Below are positions 52,265 through 61,277 of a stretch of DNA of 64,000 nucleotides, in pieces. The position numbers and the translations under genes are program-made. The notes beneath the pieces were generated by a model. It ran no database searches. It worked only from the letters and a program-made list of their open reading frames with translations, and had not been told where the DNA came from. Origin of the DNA: Geobacillus proteiniphilus (GTDB lineage: Bacteria; Bacillota; Bacilli; Bacillales; Anoxybacillaceae); NCBI RefSeq assembly GCF_001908025.1, contig NZ_MQMG01000006.1:22415-86414 (forward strand), in the 5' to 3' direction. The stretch's first letter is position 1, and the number at the start of each line of letters is the position of its first letter.

Positions 52265-53938
52265 TTATGGAATCATCCACGACAATACCGTCGATTGCAA
52301 GTAAACGAGAATGCCAATCAAGATGATTAAGAACACGCTATGTTTGACCGTGAAGCGGAACAAGTCGGATTCTTTGCCGGTCAAACCGACGGCCGCACAG
52401 GCGACGGCGATCGATTGCGGCGAAATCATTTTCCCGACAACGCCGCCTGATGAGTTGGCTGCCAACGCCAGCACCGGATCCATGCCAATCGATGTCGCCG
52501 TCACTTTTTGCAAGTTGCCAAACAACAAGTTCGACGACGTGTCGGAACCGGTGATAAACACGCCAAGCCAGCCTAAAATCGGCGAGAAGAACGGGAACAA
52601 CGGGCCTGTTTTGGCCAACGCCATCCCAAGCGTCGTGCTCATGCCCGACGAGTTGGCGATATAGGCAAAGCCGACAACCGAAGCGATCGTGATGATCGGG
52701 AATTTCAATTCGTTAAGCGTTTCTACAAACGTACGCGCCCAATCTTTCCACGAGATGCCGATGATGAACTTTGTGACGACCGCCGCCAGCAAAATCGCCG
52801 TCCCAGCCGCGCCGAGCAGCTCAAGCTTATACACCGCAGCGATTGGCTGGCCGCTTGGGTTCAAAATTTGGTTGTTGAGCCCCGGCACAGGCGGCATAAA
52901 CGTCAAGTGGACGCCGATAGCGTTGACCAACTTCAACAAGCCGTTTGTCCCTTCATAATGGCCGGTGAGCGCCGCCTTCACTTGCGGGATGCCCCACAGC
53001 GAGATCAACGCCGTCAGCACGAGAAACGGCGACCAAGCGCGGAATACTTCCCCGCCGCGTTGTGTCGCGCGAGCAACTTGCACAGCGGCCGCCACTTCCG
53101 ACTCTGTTGCAAAGCGGAATGTGCTTTTCGGCTTCCAATATTTCAAAAAGACAGCCAACGCGACGATCGAAACGAGCGAGGACAAAATGTCCGGCAGCTC
53201 CGGCCCTAAAAAGTTCGAGGTCAAATATTGCGTCAGCGCGAACGAAACACCGGAAACGATAATGGCCGGCAACACTTCCACCGTCTTTTTCCACCCGGCC
53301 ATAATGAGCACGAGATAGAACGGGATGAACACTGATAAAAACGGCAGTTGCCGCCCGACCATTTTTGAGATTTCCATCGCCGGCACGCCAGTCGGCCCTT
53401 CCATCGAGATGATCGGAATCCCGACCGCCCCGAACGCCACCGGCGCTGTGTTGGCGATCAAGCAAATGCCCGCGGCATACAGCGGGTTAAACCCCAACCC
53501 GGCAAGAAGCGCCGCTGAAATCGCCACCGGCGCGCCAAACCCAGCTGCCCCTTCCAAAAAGGCGCCAAACGAAAAGGCAATCAGCAACGCTTGCAGCCGG
53601 CGGTCTTCGGTGAGCGAGACGACCGAATTGCGGATAATGTCAAAGTGGCCTGTTTTCACCGTCAGCTTGTATAAAAAGACAGAGGTGATGATGATCCAGC
53701 CGATCGGCAACAATCCGTACACCGCGCCTTGCGTCACCGACATAACCGCTTTTCCAGCAGGCATTCTGTAAGCGATTACAGCCAACACAACAGCAAGCAA
53801 TAACGTCGTCAACCCAGCGATGTGCCCTTTCATCCGCTTGACAGCCAGCGCCCAAAAGAAATACAAAATCGGAATGAGTGCAACAATGGCCGATAACCAA
53901 AGCTGGTCGGCTACTGGCGTAAAGTCCTGCTTCCACAT
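52265..53938 (-). CDS. lctP: L-lactate/glycolate permease LctP
   Basis: 557 residues from ATG 53938, after GGGGAGGAG. About 13 membrane segments of the LctP family. Landmarks are FGAFLEGAAGFGAPVAISAALLAGLGFNPLYAAGICLIANTAPVAFGAVGIPI and the C-terminal LGWLGVFITGSDTSSNLLFGNLQ and ALAANSSGGVVGKMISPQSIAVA. It imports lactate or glycolate with protons. It is the first gene of the lctP-glcD-glcF unit and carries an operator that is also at lutABC. Confidence 0.93.
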   Translation of the reverse strand: MWKQDFTPVADQLWLSAIVALIPILYFFWALAVKRMKGHIAGLTTLLLAVVLAVIAYRMPAGKAVMSVTQGAVYGLLPIGWIIITSVFLYKLTVKTGHFDIIRNSVVSLTEDRRLQALLIAFSFGAFLEGAAGFGAPVAISAALLAGLGFNPLYAAGICLIANTAPVAFGAVGIPIISMEGPTGVPAMEISKMVGRQLPFLSVFIPFYLVLIMAGWKKTVEVLPAIIVSGVSFALTQYLTSNFLGPELPDILSSLVSIVALAVFLKYWKPKSTFRFATESEVAAAVQVARATQRGGEVFRAWSPFLVLTALISLWGIPQVKAALTGHYEGTNGLLKLVNAIGVHLTFMPPVPGLNNQILNPSGQPIAAVYKLELLGAAGTAILLAAVVTKFIIGISWKDWARTFVETLNELKFPIITIASVVGFAYIANSSGMSTTLGMALAKTGPLFPFFSPILGWLGVFITGSDTSSNLLFGNLQKVTATSIGMDPVLALAANSSGGVVGKMISPQSIAVACAAVGLTGKESDLFRFTVKHSVFLIILIGILVYLQSTVLSWMIP

Positions 53939-54019
53939 GCAGTTTTCTCCTCCCCTTTGTGCCTGACTTAGCGGCGTTTGCAAACTATCGCCCGTTCATC
54001 TTTGTGCTTCACTCTTCCA

Positions 54020-54032
54020 GTCATCAGATGAC
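54020..54032 (-). promoter_or_regulatory. Palindromic operator upstream of lctP (LutR-type)
   Basis: GTCATCAGATGAC is a perfect 13-bp palindrome between the lctP promoter and its start. An identical copy lies at 55037-55049. Confidence 0.75.
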
Positions 54033-54058
54033 CGGATAAGAAACGCCGTCTGTATCAC

Positions 54059-54087
54059 ATTATAAAAGCGTTTTCTGCAAAATACAA
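54059..54087 (-). promoter_or_regulatory. lctP promoter with possible cre
   Basis: On the minus strand TTGTAT (54087-54082), 17 bases, TATAAT (54064-54059). The spacer AGAAAACGCTTTTA resembles a CcpA cre site, which would give catabolite repression. Confidence 0.65.
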
Positions 54088-54251
54088 TAGGTGTTTTTAA
54101 TTTTTCAAACCTTCTGTTTTATTGACCCCCTTTTCAAATAAACAAAAAAGCGCTTGTCTCCCCTGGTTGGCTGTATCATAATTAACAGTGCGGGCATATC
54201 CATTCCCTGAAACCGGGAATCTATTTTTATTCGAGTGTCGAGGTGGAACCA

Positions 54252-54977
54252 TTGGCGTTTAAACGAATCAAAACGAAAAAAATCTATGAAGAAGTGGCCG
54301 AAGCGATTTTTGATATGATCAAAAACGGCGAGCTGAAACCCGGCGATAAACTTGATTCCGTCCAACAGCTCGCTGAGCAATTTCAAGTTGGGCGCGCCGC
54401 CATTCGCGAGGCGCTCACTGCCTTGAAAGCAATGGGGTTGATCGAACTGCGGCAAGGCGAAGGGACGTACGTGCGTGAGTTCGATCCAACGATGATGACG
54501 TTTCCGTTGTCAATGGCTGTCTTAATGAACAAAGAAGATATTTGGCATTTGCTTGAAGTGCGCAAGCTGCTTGAGGCGGGCGCCGCCTCGCTTGCAGCTG
54601 CCAAGCGGACAGAGCGCGACCTTGAGGCGATGGCGAAGGCGCTCAAACAAATGAAAGAAGGCATCGGCAGCGGTGAGCTCGGTGAAAAAGCTGATTTGGC
54701 CTTTCATATGGCCATCGCCGCGGCGTCGCAAAATCCGATGCTTACAAGCATCATGAACAGCGTTTCCGGCATGATCGTTGAAACAATGCGGGAAACGCGC
54801 CGCATTTGGCTGTTTTCCAAACAGACAACGACTGAAAAGCTGCTCGCCGAGCACCAAGCGATCTTCGAAGCCATTCGCGAACAAAATCCAGATGCCGCCC
54901 GGGCGCGCATGCTTGAACATTTGACCAATGTCGAAAACGTGTTGCGTCGCTACGTTCGCACTCAGCAGCCAAACTGA
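54252..54977 (+). CDS. lutR: FadR-type GntR regulator LutR
   Basis: About 241 residues. I prefer TTG 54252, after GAGGTGG; GTG 54243 is possible. Winged helix at residues 5-70 (YEEVAEAIFDMIKNGELKPGDKLDSVQQLAEQFQVGRAAIREALTALKAMGLIELRQGEGTYV), then an FCD ligand domain with the metal-site pattern EADLAFH-like (KADLAFHMAIAAAS) and AEHQAIFEAI. It closely follows B. subtilis LutR/YvfI, which represses lactate utilisation genes. It lies between lctP (divergent) and lutABC. Confidence 0.92.
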   Translation: MAFKRIKTKKIYEEVAEAIFDMIKNGELKPGDKLDSVQQLAEQFQVGRAAIREALTALKAMGLIELRQGEGTYVREFDPTMMTFPLSMAVLMNKEDIWHLLEVRKLLEAGAASLAAAKRTERDLEAMAKALKQMKEGIGSGELGEKADLAFHMAIAAASQNPMLTSIMNSVSGMIVETMRETRRIWLFSKQTTTEKLLAEHQAIFEAIREQNPDAARARMLEHLTNVENVLRRYVRTQQPN

Positions 54978-55021
54978 GTGCGTTTTTTGCAAAAAAGAGC
55001 TACGAATCTGAAAAAATCGTT

Positions 55022-55049
55022 TATAATAGACATATAGTCATCAGATGAC
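55022..55049 (+). promoter_or_regulatory. lutABC -10 box with palindromic operator
   Basis: TATAAT (55022-55027) has no good -35 at 17 bases. GTCATCAGATGAC (55037-55049) starts about at the transcription start, and a partial TCATCTAATG follows at 55053. The sequence is identical to the lctP operator at 54020. Confidence 0.72.
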
Positions 55050-55084
55050 CCGCTCATCTAATGGGAAAAACAGGAGGGAAACGA

Positions 55085-55804
55085 ATGAAAGTGTCATTGT
55101 TCGTCACTTGCCTCATCGATCTTTTTTATACGAACGCCGGCAAAGCGACCGTTGAACTGCTCGAACGGCTCGGCTGCGAGGTTGATTTCCCGGAGGCGCA
55201 AACGTGCTGTGGACAGCCGGCGTATAACAGCGGTTATGTCAAAGAGGCGAAAGAGGCAATGAAACAGATGATGCGCGCGTTCGCCGATGCCGACTACATC
55301 GTTGCCCCGTCCGGTTCGTGCGCGGCGATGCTGAAAGAGTATCCGCACATTTTCCAGGGCGACCCGGAATGGGAAGACAAAGCGAACCGGCTGGCGGCAA
55401 AAACGTACGAGCTGACGCAATTTCTCGTTGACGTGCTCAAAGTCGAGGATGTCGGCGCCTCTCTCCACGGGCGGGCAACATACCATACATCCTGTCATAT
55501 GACAAGGCTTCTTGGCGTCAAAGACGCGCCGTTCCGGCTGTTGGAACATGTCAAAGGGCTTGAGCTCGTTCCGCTGCCTAACGCCCATCAATGCTGCGGA
55601 TTTGGCGGCACATTTTCCGTCAAAATGGGGCCGATTTCCGAACAAATGGTTGATGAAAAAATCGAGCATATCGAAGAAGTGGAAGCCGACTATTTAATCG
55701 GCGCTGACTGCGGCTGTTTAATGAACATCGGTGGACGCATCGGGCGGCTCGGCAAGCCGATCCGCGTCATGCATATTGCCGAAGTGTTGAATGCGCGCAA
55801 CTAA
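55085..55804 (+). CDS. lutA: Lactate utilization protein LutA
   Basis: 239 residues from ATG 55085 after AGGAGGG. Two CCG domains: [22 protein letters not shown] ... [16 protein letters not shown] and [13 protein letters not shown] ... [14 protein letters not shown]. With LutB and LutC it forms the L-lactate oxidation complex of B. subtilis, which feeds electrons to the respiratory chain. It starts 37 bases after the operator and is 15 bases ahead of lutB. Confidence 0.94.
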   Translation: MKVSLFVTCLIDLFYTNAGKATVELLERLGCEVDFPEAQTCCGQPAYNSGYVKEAKEAMKQMMRAFADADYIVAPSGSCAAMLKEYPHIFQGDPEWEDKANRLAAKTYELTQFLVDVLKVEDVGASLHGRATYHTSCHMTRLLGVKDAPFRLLEHVKGLELVPLPNAHQCCGFGGTFSVKMGPISEQMVDEKIEHIEEVEADYLIGADCGCLMNIGGRIGRLGKPIRVMHIAEVLNARN

Positions 55805-55819
55805 AGGAGGGAAGCGAAC

Positions 55820-57250
55820 ATGCCGATGAAAATCGAAAACGGGCCGTTTTGGAAACGGGTCGGAGAAAACTTGGACAACGACTTTATGCGCGGGGCGGTC
55901 GCCGGCATGCAAGACCGCGGCTATGTGCGGCGGCTTGGCGTCATCGAAGAGCTCGGCCATTGGGAGGAGTGGCGCTCGCTTGCCGAACAAATTCGAAAAC
56001 ATACGCTTGAAAACTTGGACTATTATTTAATGCAACTCAGTGAAAACGTTGCCAAACGGGGCGGCCACGTCTTTTTCGCCCGGACGGCCGAAGAGGCGAA
56101 CGACTATATCCGCCGCATCGCTTTGGAAAAACAAGCGAAAAAAATCGTTAAATCGAAATCAATGGTCACGGAAGAAATCAACTTAAACCCGGTGCTGGAA
56201 TCCATCGGCTGCCAAGTGATCGAAACGGACCTTGGCGAATACATTTTGCAAATCGATGACCATGACCCACCGTCGCATATCGTCGGTCCGGCGTTGCATA
56301 AAAACAAAGAGCAAATTCGCGACGTCTTCCGCCGCAAGCTCGGCTATACGAAGTCGTCCGATCCGGTTGAACTCGCCCGCCATGCCCGCGAGATGCTGCG
56401 GCGCGACTATTTGACAGCCGACATCGGCATTACCGGCTGCAACTTCGCCATCGCCGAATCGGGCTCGATTACGCTCGTTACGAACGAAGGCAACGCCGAC
56501 TTGGTGACAGCGCTGCCGAAAACGCAAATTACGGTCATGGGGATGGAGCGGATCGTTCCGACGTTTGAGGAGATGGAAGTGCTCGTCAGCATGTTGACGC
56601 GCAGCGCCGTCGGACAAAAATTGACGAGCTACATCACCGTTCTCACCGGTCCGCGTGACGAAGGCGACGCTGACGGGCCGGAAGAGTTCCATCTCGTCAT
56701 TGTCGACAACGGGCGCTCATCGATTTTAGGCACGGAGTTCCAGCCGGTGTTGCAATGCATCCGCTGCGCGGCCTGCGTCAACGTCTGCCCGGTGTACCGC
56801 CACATCGGCGGCCATTCGTATGGCTCGATTTACTCCGGCCCGATCGGAGCCGTGTTGTCGCCGCTGTTGGGCGGCTATGACGATTACAAAGAGCTCCCGT
56901 ACGCATCCTCACTTTGCGCCGCCTGTACGGAAGCGTGCCCGGTGAAAATCCCGCTTCACGAGCTGCTCATCAAACATCGCCAAATCATCGTTGAGCGCGA
57001 AGGAAAGGCGCCGGCCGCAGAAAAATTGGCGATGAAGGCGTTCCGTCTCGGAACGGCCTCGCCATCGTTATACCGATTTGGCACGAAGCTCGCTCCAGGC
57101 GCCTTCGCTTCGTTCGTTAAGGACGGGCGCATCACGAAAGGCCCCGGCCCACTCAAAGCGTGGACGGAAAGCCGCGAATTTCCGGCGCCAAGCAAAGAGC
57201 GGTTCCGCGATTGGTTCCGCGACCGCCAAAAAGGAGGAAACCCGTCATGA
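55820..57250 (+). CDS. lutB: Lactate utilization iron-sulfur protein LutB
   Basis: 476 residues; ATG 55820 follows AAAGGAGGG. An N-terminal LUD-type domain ([38 protein letters not shown]) and, near residue 310, two ferredoxin clusters: [16 protein letters not shown] and [18 protein letters not shown]. Electron-transfer subunit of the LutABC complex. The last base of the stop overlaps lutC (ATGA). Confidence 0.94.
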   Translation: MPMKIENGPFWKRVGENLDNDFMRGAVAGMQDRGYVRRLGVIEELGHWEEWRSLAEQIRKHTLENLDYYLMQLSENVAKRGGHVFFARTAEEANDYIRRIALEKQAKKIVKSKSMVTEEINLNPVLESIGCQVIETDLGEYILQIDDHDPPSHIVGPALHKNKEQIRDVFRRKLGYTKSSDPVELARHAREMLRRDYLTADIGITGCNFAIAESGSITLVTNEGNADLVTALPKTQITVMGMERIVPTFEEMEVLVSMLTRSAVGQKLTSYITVLTGPRDEGDADGPEEFHLVIVDNGRSSILGTEFQPVLQCIRCAACVNVCPVYRHIGGHSYGSIYSGPIGAVLSPLLGGYDDYKELPYASSLCAACTEACPVKIPLHELLIKHRQIIVEREGKAPAAEKLAMKAFRLGTASPSLYRFGTKLAPGAFASFVKDGRITKGPGPLKAWTESREFPAPSKERFRDWFRDRQKGGNPS

Positions 57251-57969
57251 CGCGTGGTGCTATTCACAACCGTGACGCGTTTTTAGAAAACATCGCCCAT
57301 CGCCTCGGGAGAGCTCCCCGCCTGTCCGGCGTCTCCCGGCCGCAATGGAGCGCTCAGCCGCAATGGAAGGTCTTGGCTGGCTATAGCCAAGACGACTTGT
57401 TGGCAGTGCTTCGCGAACAATGTAAACTGATTCATACTGATTACATCGAGACGACAAACGCCGGACTTGCTGGGGTGCTCAAGCAACAAGTCACGGCTTA
57501 TGGCGGCGGCCCGGTCATCGTGCCGGATGATCCACGCTTTGCCGAATATGGGCTGTCAGCCTTGCTGCGAGACGAATGGCCCGCGGAGCGAACAGCCATC
57601 CATATATGGAATCCGGCGCTTGGACGCCAAAACATTGACGCCGCCGAACAGGCGAACGTCGGCATCGCCTTCAGCGACATCACGCTGGCGGAATCAGGGA
57701 CAGTCGTGTTATTTTCCCGCAATGAACAAGGGCGGGTCATTCACTTTTTGCCGAAAACGTATATCGCCATCGTGCCGAAAAGCACGGTCGTGCCGCGCAT
57801 GACGCAAGCGGCGGTGATCATTCGCAAGCAAATTGAAAAAGGCGTTCTTGTTCCGTCATGCATCAACTTCATCACCGGCCCGAGCAACTCCGCCGACATT
57901 GAAATGAACTTGGTCGTCGGCGTCCACGGCCCGATGAAAGCGGCGTATATCGTCGTCACCGACCGCTGA
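57247..57969 (+). CDS. lutC: Lactate utilization protein LutC
   Basis: 240 residues; ATG 57247 overlaps the lutB stop. A single LUD domain: [40 protein letters not shown], and the end [19 protein letters not shown], typical of LutC. It completes the lactate oxidase operon, which closes at a terminator 9 bases after the stop. Confidence 0.94.
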   Translation: MTRGAIHNRDAFLENIAHRLGRAPRLSGVSRPQWSAQPQWKVLAGYSQDDLLAVLREQCKLIHTDYIETTNAGLAGVLKQQVTAYGGGPVIVPDDPRFAEYGLSALLRDEWPAERTAIHIWNPALGRQNIDAAEQANVGIAFSDITLAESGTVVLFSRNEQGRVIHFLPKTYIAIVPKSTVVPRMTQAAVIIRKQIEKGVLVPSCINFITGPSNSADIEMNLVVGVHGPMKAAYIVVTDR

Positions 57970-57977
57970 TCAAAACG

Positions 57978-58016
57978 AAACGGTGCCCCTTCTCCGATCA
58001 TAGGGCACCGTTTTTT
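57978..58016 (+). terminator. Terminator of lutABC
   Basis: AAACGGTGCCC pairs with GGGCACCGTTT around a TTCTCCGATCATA-like loop, then TTTTT. Confidence 0.92.
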
Positions 58017-58018
58017 CT

Positions 58019-58090
58019 TCAATATTGCCGGCTCACATCGACCGCATTGGCGAGCGGTTCGCCCGTTTCGATGCGGCGAAAGGGGTTCAA
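58019..58090 (-). pseudogene. 3'-end fragment of a D-2-hydroxyacid dehydrogenase gene
   Basis: On the minus strand the frame ends FRRIETGEPLANAVDVSRQY then TGA at 58019. It matches the last codons of the intact gene at 61975-62907 (RRIETGEPLDNVVDVSRRY). By hand count 51 of the last 62 bases agree. No further coding similarity is visible beyond about 58090. The two tails lie 3.96 kb apart in the same orientation. Confidence 0.82.
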
Positions 58091-58106
58091 CGGTTTGACG
58101 TCTTGA

Positions 58107-58445
58107 TCAATTCGGGCGGAACGGACTGACGGATACTTTCGTATAATTTTTCACATCCGCAACGACTAGCAAAATTTGTCTCCCATTCTTCTCATAAACG
58201 AAAGCTGACCCCCACCTGTCAACTTGAGTCCATTGACGTTTCTCCAATTCGTCAAGATAATAGTCAGCCACTTCCTCCGCCGAAGAAGACGCAACAACAA
58301 ACTCCACCCGTTCATCCACCGAACGAATGTCACTCGCTTGTGGATGCAGCGGGATGTCTTGATACCCTGGCACAGTCTGTTGCTGCTGACATCCTGAAAA
58401 AAAAGCAATTACAAGGATTAAAACCAACGGGATGCCTATGCGCAC
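58107..58445 (-). CDS. Putative lipoprotein
   Basis: 112 residues from GTG 58445, preceded by GGAGGAGGATGAA. A type II signal peptide (GIPLVLILVIAFFSGC) with a plausible lipobox FFSGC would anchor it to the outer face of the membrane. The mature part has YQDIPLHPQASDIRS, EEVADYYLDELEKRQWTQVDRWGSAFVYEKNGRQ, a small alpha-beta domain found in several Bacillus lipoproteins of unknown role. It lies inside the segment bounded by the dehydrogenase tails. Confidence 0.72.
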   Translation of the reverse strand: MRIGIPLVLILVIAFFSGCQQQQTVPGYQDIPLHPQASDIRSVDERVEFVVASSSAEEVADYYLDELEKRQWTQVDRWGSAFVYEKNGRQILLVVADVKNYTKVSVSPFRPN

Positions 58446-58562
58446 TTCATCCTCCTCCGCTCCCACAGCTTAAGCAGAATCTTAGCTTTGAAATGCGTCC
58501 ATAGCAGACTGGATTGTTGCTGGATTATCTATCATCGCACTCCTTAGTTAGTTCACCCAATA

Positions 58563-58800
58563 TTGACACTCCACACGCCTAAAGGGCGTGGGATTCTTGG
58601 GTCGTTCGCGTCCTCATCCATTTCTGGTTCGGACAACGCCCAAGTTCAGGGGTGTGCCATCACCCCGTCCCATCGGGTTAAGATGTACCCCGATGGGCGG
58701 CGCACCTGTGACCAGTGCACTAGGTTAGGCGGCGAAGCCCAAAATCGCTTTGGCGATGTTGATGGCGCCATTTAAGTCGGCGTGGAGGGTGTATCCGCAT
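58563..58800 (-). ncRNA. Predicted omegaRNA (reRNA) of the TnpB element
   Basis: In this family the guide RNA comes from the 3' part of tnpB plus the right end. The non-coding part 58563-58724 is rich in hairpins, including CACGCC/GGGCGTG (58574-58590) and CCCCGATGGG/CCCATCGGG-like pairing near 58660-58700. The RNA would read out through GGAGTGTCAA into flanking DNA, so the guide is the reverse complement of about 58543-58562. The 5' end is approximate. Confidence 0.6.
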
Positions 58801-59780
58801 TTTTTACACTGAAAGTGGATGCCATTACGATTTCCCTTTTCCCGATGTCCACATTTACACGTTTGGCTCGTGTAGGTCGGCTTCACCCACTCGACCCGAA
58901 TGCCCGCCATTTCGGCTTTATAGGCAATCATCATTTGCAGTTGATGAAACGCCCAAGAGTGAAGGCTTCGCCCCGCTTCTTTGGCCGATGCTGCCCGCTT
59001 TCGAATCCCCGTCAACTCTTCCATCCGAATCACGCCAACACCGTTGGCGAGCGCAAAATGGACAATTTGACGGCTAATTTTGTGGTTGACATCCTTCATC
59101 CAACGGGATTCTTTGTTTCCGATTTTTCGCACCGCGCGAAGTTTCTTGGCTTTTTGCCATTTGCGCCGCAAAGCCGCATATCGTCGGCGCACAAAGGCGC
59201 ATTGGTTCCCTTTGAAAAACAACGATTTCGTTCCCACGCTGGCCACGGCGATATAGCGAAGCCCAAGGTCAACCCCCATCACCTTTGTTTCGTGACGCGG
59301 CTTGACTTCAAAGGTGATCGCGATCGCTAAATACCATTTTTTTCTCTTTTTGTACAGCTTGGCGGCCCCTTGTTTGGCGGTTCCATTGATCAGCCGGTTC
59401 AGCCATGCTTCTTGATAGGAGCGCGTGACGACCGGCACGCCAATTCGCTTCTCCAGTGTGGGGAAGGAAACCGTGTAGAACGCTCCTTTCTTTTCCACCT
59501 TCACGTTTTGATTGTTAAAGCAACACCAGAATGTTCGAAACTTCTTTGTTTTCTGGTTTTTCTTTTGGGACTTCACTTCTCGAATCGTCTGATTCACGAC
59601 GGCAGAAGGAAACCGCTGCGATGAAAATTCTTTAAATCGTTTGCTCGTCGCTTGATTCAGCTCGGGATGATTCAACAGCCAATTCGCAAACGCGGTATTC
59701 ACTTCTGTCATCCGTTCGTACATGTCTTGTTTGACTTTCGTTGGGTTGTGCAGCTCCAGCCTTAGCGTGATCGTCGGCAT
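58725..59780 (-). CDS. tnpB: TnpB RNA-guided endonuclease
   Basis: 351 residues after AAGGAGGTG. TnpB uses an omegaRNA to cut DNA next to a short TAM. All three RuvC acids are present: D171 in GVDLGLR, E254 in IRMEELTG and D335 in HADLNGA. The zinc finger is C308-x-C310 and C325-x2-C328. Length is close to the family's usual 350-410. The N-terminal half is nearly the same as the truncated copy at 48485-49216. It appears intact and so probably active with its omegaRNA. Confidence 0.92.
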   Translation of the reverse strand: MPTITLRLELHNPTKVKQDMYERMTEVNTAFANWLLNHPELNQATSKRFKEFSSQRFPSAVVNQTIREVKSQKKNQKTKKFRTFWCCFNNQNVKVEKKGAFYTVSFPTLEKRIGVPVVTRSYQEAWLNRLINGTAKQGAAKLYKKRKKWYLAIAITFEVKPRHETKVMGVDLGLRYIAVASVGTKSLFFKGNQCAFVRRRYAALRRKWQKAKKLRAVRKIGNKESRWMKDVNHKISRQIVHFALANGVGVIRMEELTGIRKRAASAKEAGRSLHSWAFHQLQMMIAYKAEMAGIRVEWVKPTYTSQTCKCGHREKGNRNGIHFQCKKCGYTLHADLNGAINIAKAILGFAA

Positions 59781-59947
59781 GGATTCACCTCCTTGTGGCG
59801 ATTACAGGATACCATTTTTTTCAGAATCATTCAATATTAAGAAAACGGCTCGCTTTCATGGAGCTGACCCAAAAGGCCGTCTGTCTTCAGGATAGGCACA
59901 AAATATAGTACAGAAGAAGCAGTCAGTGCGTATATATAGAGACGAAA

Positions 59948-59978
59948 GAGGGTGTCCCGATCCTTTTGGGACACCCTC
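59948..59978 (+). terminator. GGTGTCCC-type hairpin next to an IS end
   Basis: GAGGGTGTCCC (59948-59958) pairs with GGGACACCCTC (59968-59978). No T-run, since the IS inverted repeat begins directly after it. Confidence 0.65.
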
Positions 59979-59998
59979 CATAGCCATCAAGTTAAGAA
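59979..59998 (+). repeat. Left inverted repeat of IS231-like element
   Basis: CATAGCCATCAAGTTAAGAA closely resembles the IS231-type end CATGCCCATCAACTTAAGAA. The matching inverted copy was not found downstream of the transposase gene. Confidence 0.7.
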
Positions 59999-60071
59999 AA
60001 CAGGAATAAATATATGCCTGATTTGACCATCCTTTTGAAGACCTCATAATGTCTTAGAAAGGGTGGTTTTT

Positions 60072-61277
60072 TTGAAGACGTCCTTATCTCTCCAAGAAGA
60101 ATGGCATTGTTTTTTAGACGGATTAAGAAGCGTGTTATCGTGCGAAGAACTTGAACATATGGCCCGAGATCATCAATTTATTCAACGAAAGGGGAAGTCA
60201 CGCGCCCATGATTTCGTGGCACTTTGCACATTTCTCCAGGAAGGAGGCGGTCAAAAATCATTGGTGCAGCTTTGCAGTGCTCTAGCTCTCAAGCAAAACA
60301 CCTCTCTGAGTGCGGAAGGGCTCAATCAACGGTTTAATGAAAAAGCGGTGAGTTTCCTCAAAGCGGTGTTTGAAAAACTGCTCATTCATCAGACTCAGGA
60401 GGCCCGTCGCTTATGTCCAAGACATTCGCTGTTTCTCCGGATTCGCATTCTCGATTCCACGTCGTTTCAACTGCCTCCTGAAATCCAGGGGATTTACGAG
60501 GGATGTACGGGGCCTGGGGTGAAAATTCAGCTAGAATATGAATGGCTAGAAGGGAAGGTTCTCCATGTGGACGTCGAAGATGCCCGTCATCACGACGCCG
60601 CCTACGGAGCGTCCCTTCTATCGACCATCCAAGAGGGAGACCTTTGTTTGAAAGACTTAGGCTATTTTTCGCTTGAGGGATTGCAAGCCATTCATGACGC
60701 CGGAGCCTTTTATATTTCACGGCTCAAACACAATGTAGGGATTTACCAAAAAGAAGGGGACCGATTTCGAAAATGGGAACCAGAGGATTTCCTTGCGGTG
60801 CTGCAACCGGGAGAAACCATGGAACTGGAACATGCGTATGTCAGTGGAAAGAAAGTTCATCAACCGCGGCTCATTGTGTATCGGCTGACAGAAGAACAGG
60901 AGCGACAGAAGGAAGGACAATGGAAACAGAAGGCGAAACAAAAAGGGGCCGCGTACGTGACGCGACGCCCCCACCCAATATATGTATATATCACCAATAT
61001 TCCAGCGATTTATACCTCTTTGCACGAAATTCATACGCTGTATTCTCTTCGCTGGCAGATTGAGGTGGTATTTAAGACATGGAAATCCCTGTTTCACATT
61101 CATCGATTCAAACCGATGAAAGGGGCTCGCTTTCAGTGCCACCTGTATGGAACATTGATTGCCTTATTGATCAGCTCCACTGTCATGTTTAAAATGCGGG
61201 AATGGCTCTATCGAAAACAGAAAAAGGAATTGAGCGAATCCAATTCAGTTGAGAAACACACCGCAGAGCCATCCTAA
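60072..61277 (+). CDS. IS4 family (IS231-like) transposase, probably C-terminally truncated
   Basis: About 401 residues from TTG 60072, after AAAGGGTGG; GTG 60063 is the alternative. The DDE acids are present: D128 in RILDSTSFQLP, D195 in CLKDLGYFS and E331 in the YREK-type motif YSLRWQIEVVFKTW. IS231 transposases are usually about 470 residues; here the family sequence ends at MREWLYRKQKKELSE and 12 unrelated residues follow. No right inverted repeat was found, so the element is probably inactive or a fragment. Confidence 0.85.
   Translation: MKTSLSLQEEWHCFLDGLRSVLSCEELEHMARDHQFIQRKGKSRAHDFVALCTFLQEGGGQKSLVQLCSALALKQNTSLSAEGLNQRFNEKAVSFLKAVFEKLLIHQTQEARRLCPRHSLFLRIRILDSTSFQLPPEIQGIYEGCTGPGVKIQLEYEWLEGKVLHVDVEDARHHDAAYGASLLSTIQEGDLCLKDLGYFSLEGLQAIHDAGAFYISRLKHNVGIYQKEGDRFRKWEPEDFLAVLQPGETMELEHAYVSGKKVHQPRLIVYRLTEEQERQKEGQWKQKAKQKGAAYVTRRPHPIYVYITNIPAIYTSLHEIHTLYSLRWQIEVVFKTWKSLFHIHRFKPMKGARFQCHLYGTLIALLISSTVMFKMREWLYRKQKKELSESNSVEKHTAEPS

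Larger units (their letters stand above)
58563..59859 (-). mobile_element. IS605/IS1341-type TnpB element with omegaRNA end
   Basis: A TnpB-only element on the minus strand; no TnpA was found in the window. The right end is TTGACACTCCACACGCC at 58563 with the stem CACGCC/GGGCGTG nearby, a common form of IS605-group right ends. The left end is not delimited; ATGAAAGCGAGC at 59859-59848 is shared with the deleted copy at 49258-49247. Such elements depend on TnpA elsewhere for movement. Confidence 0.82.
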
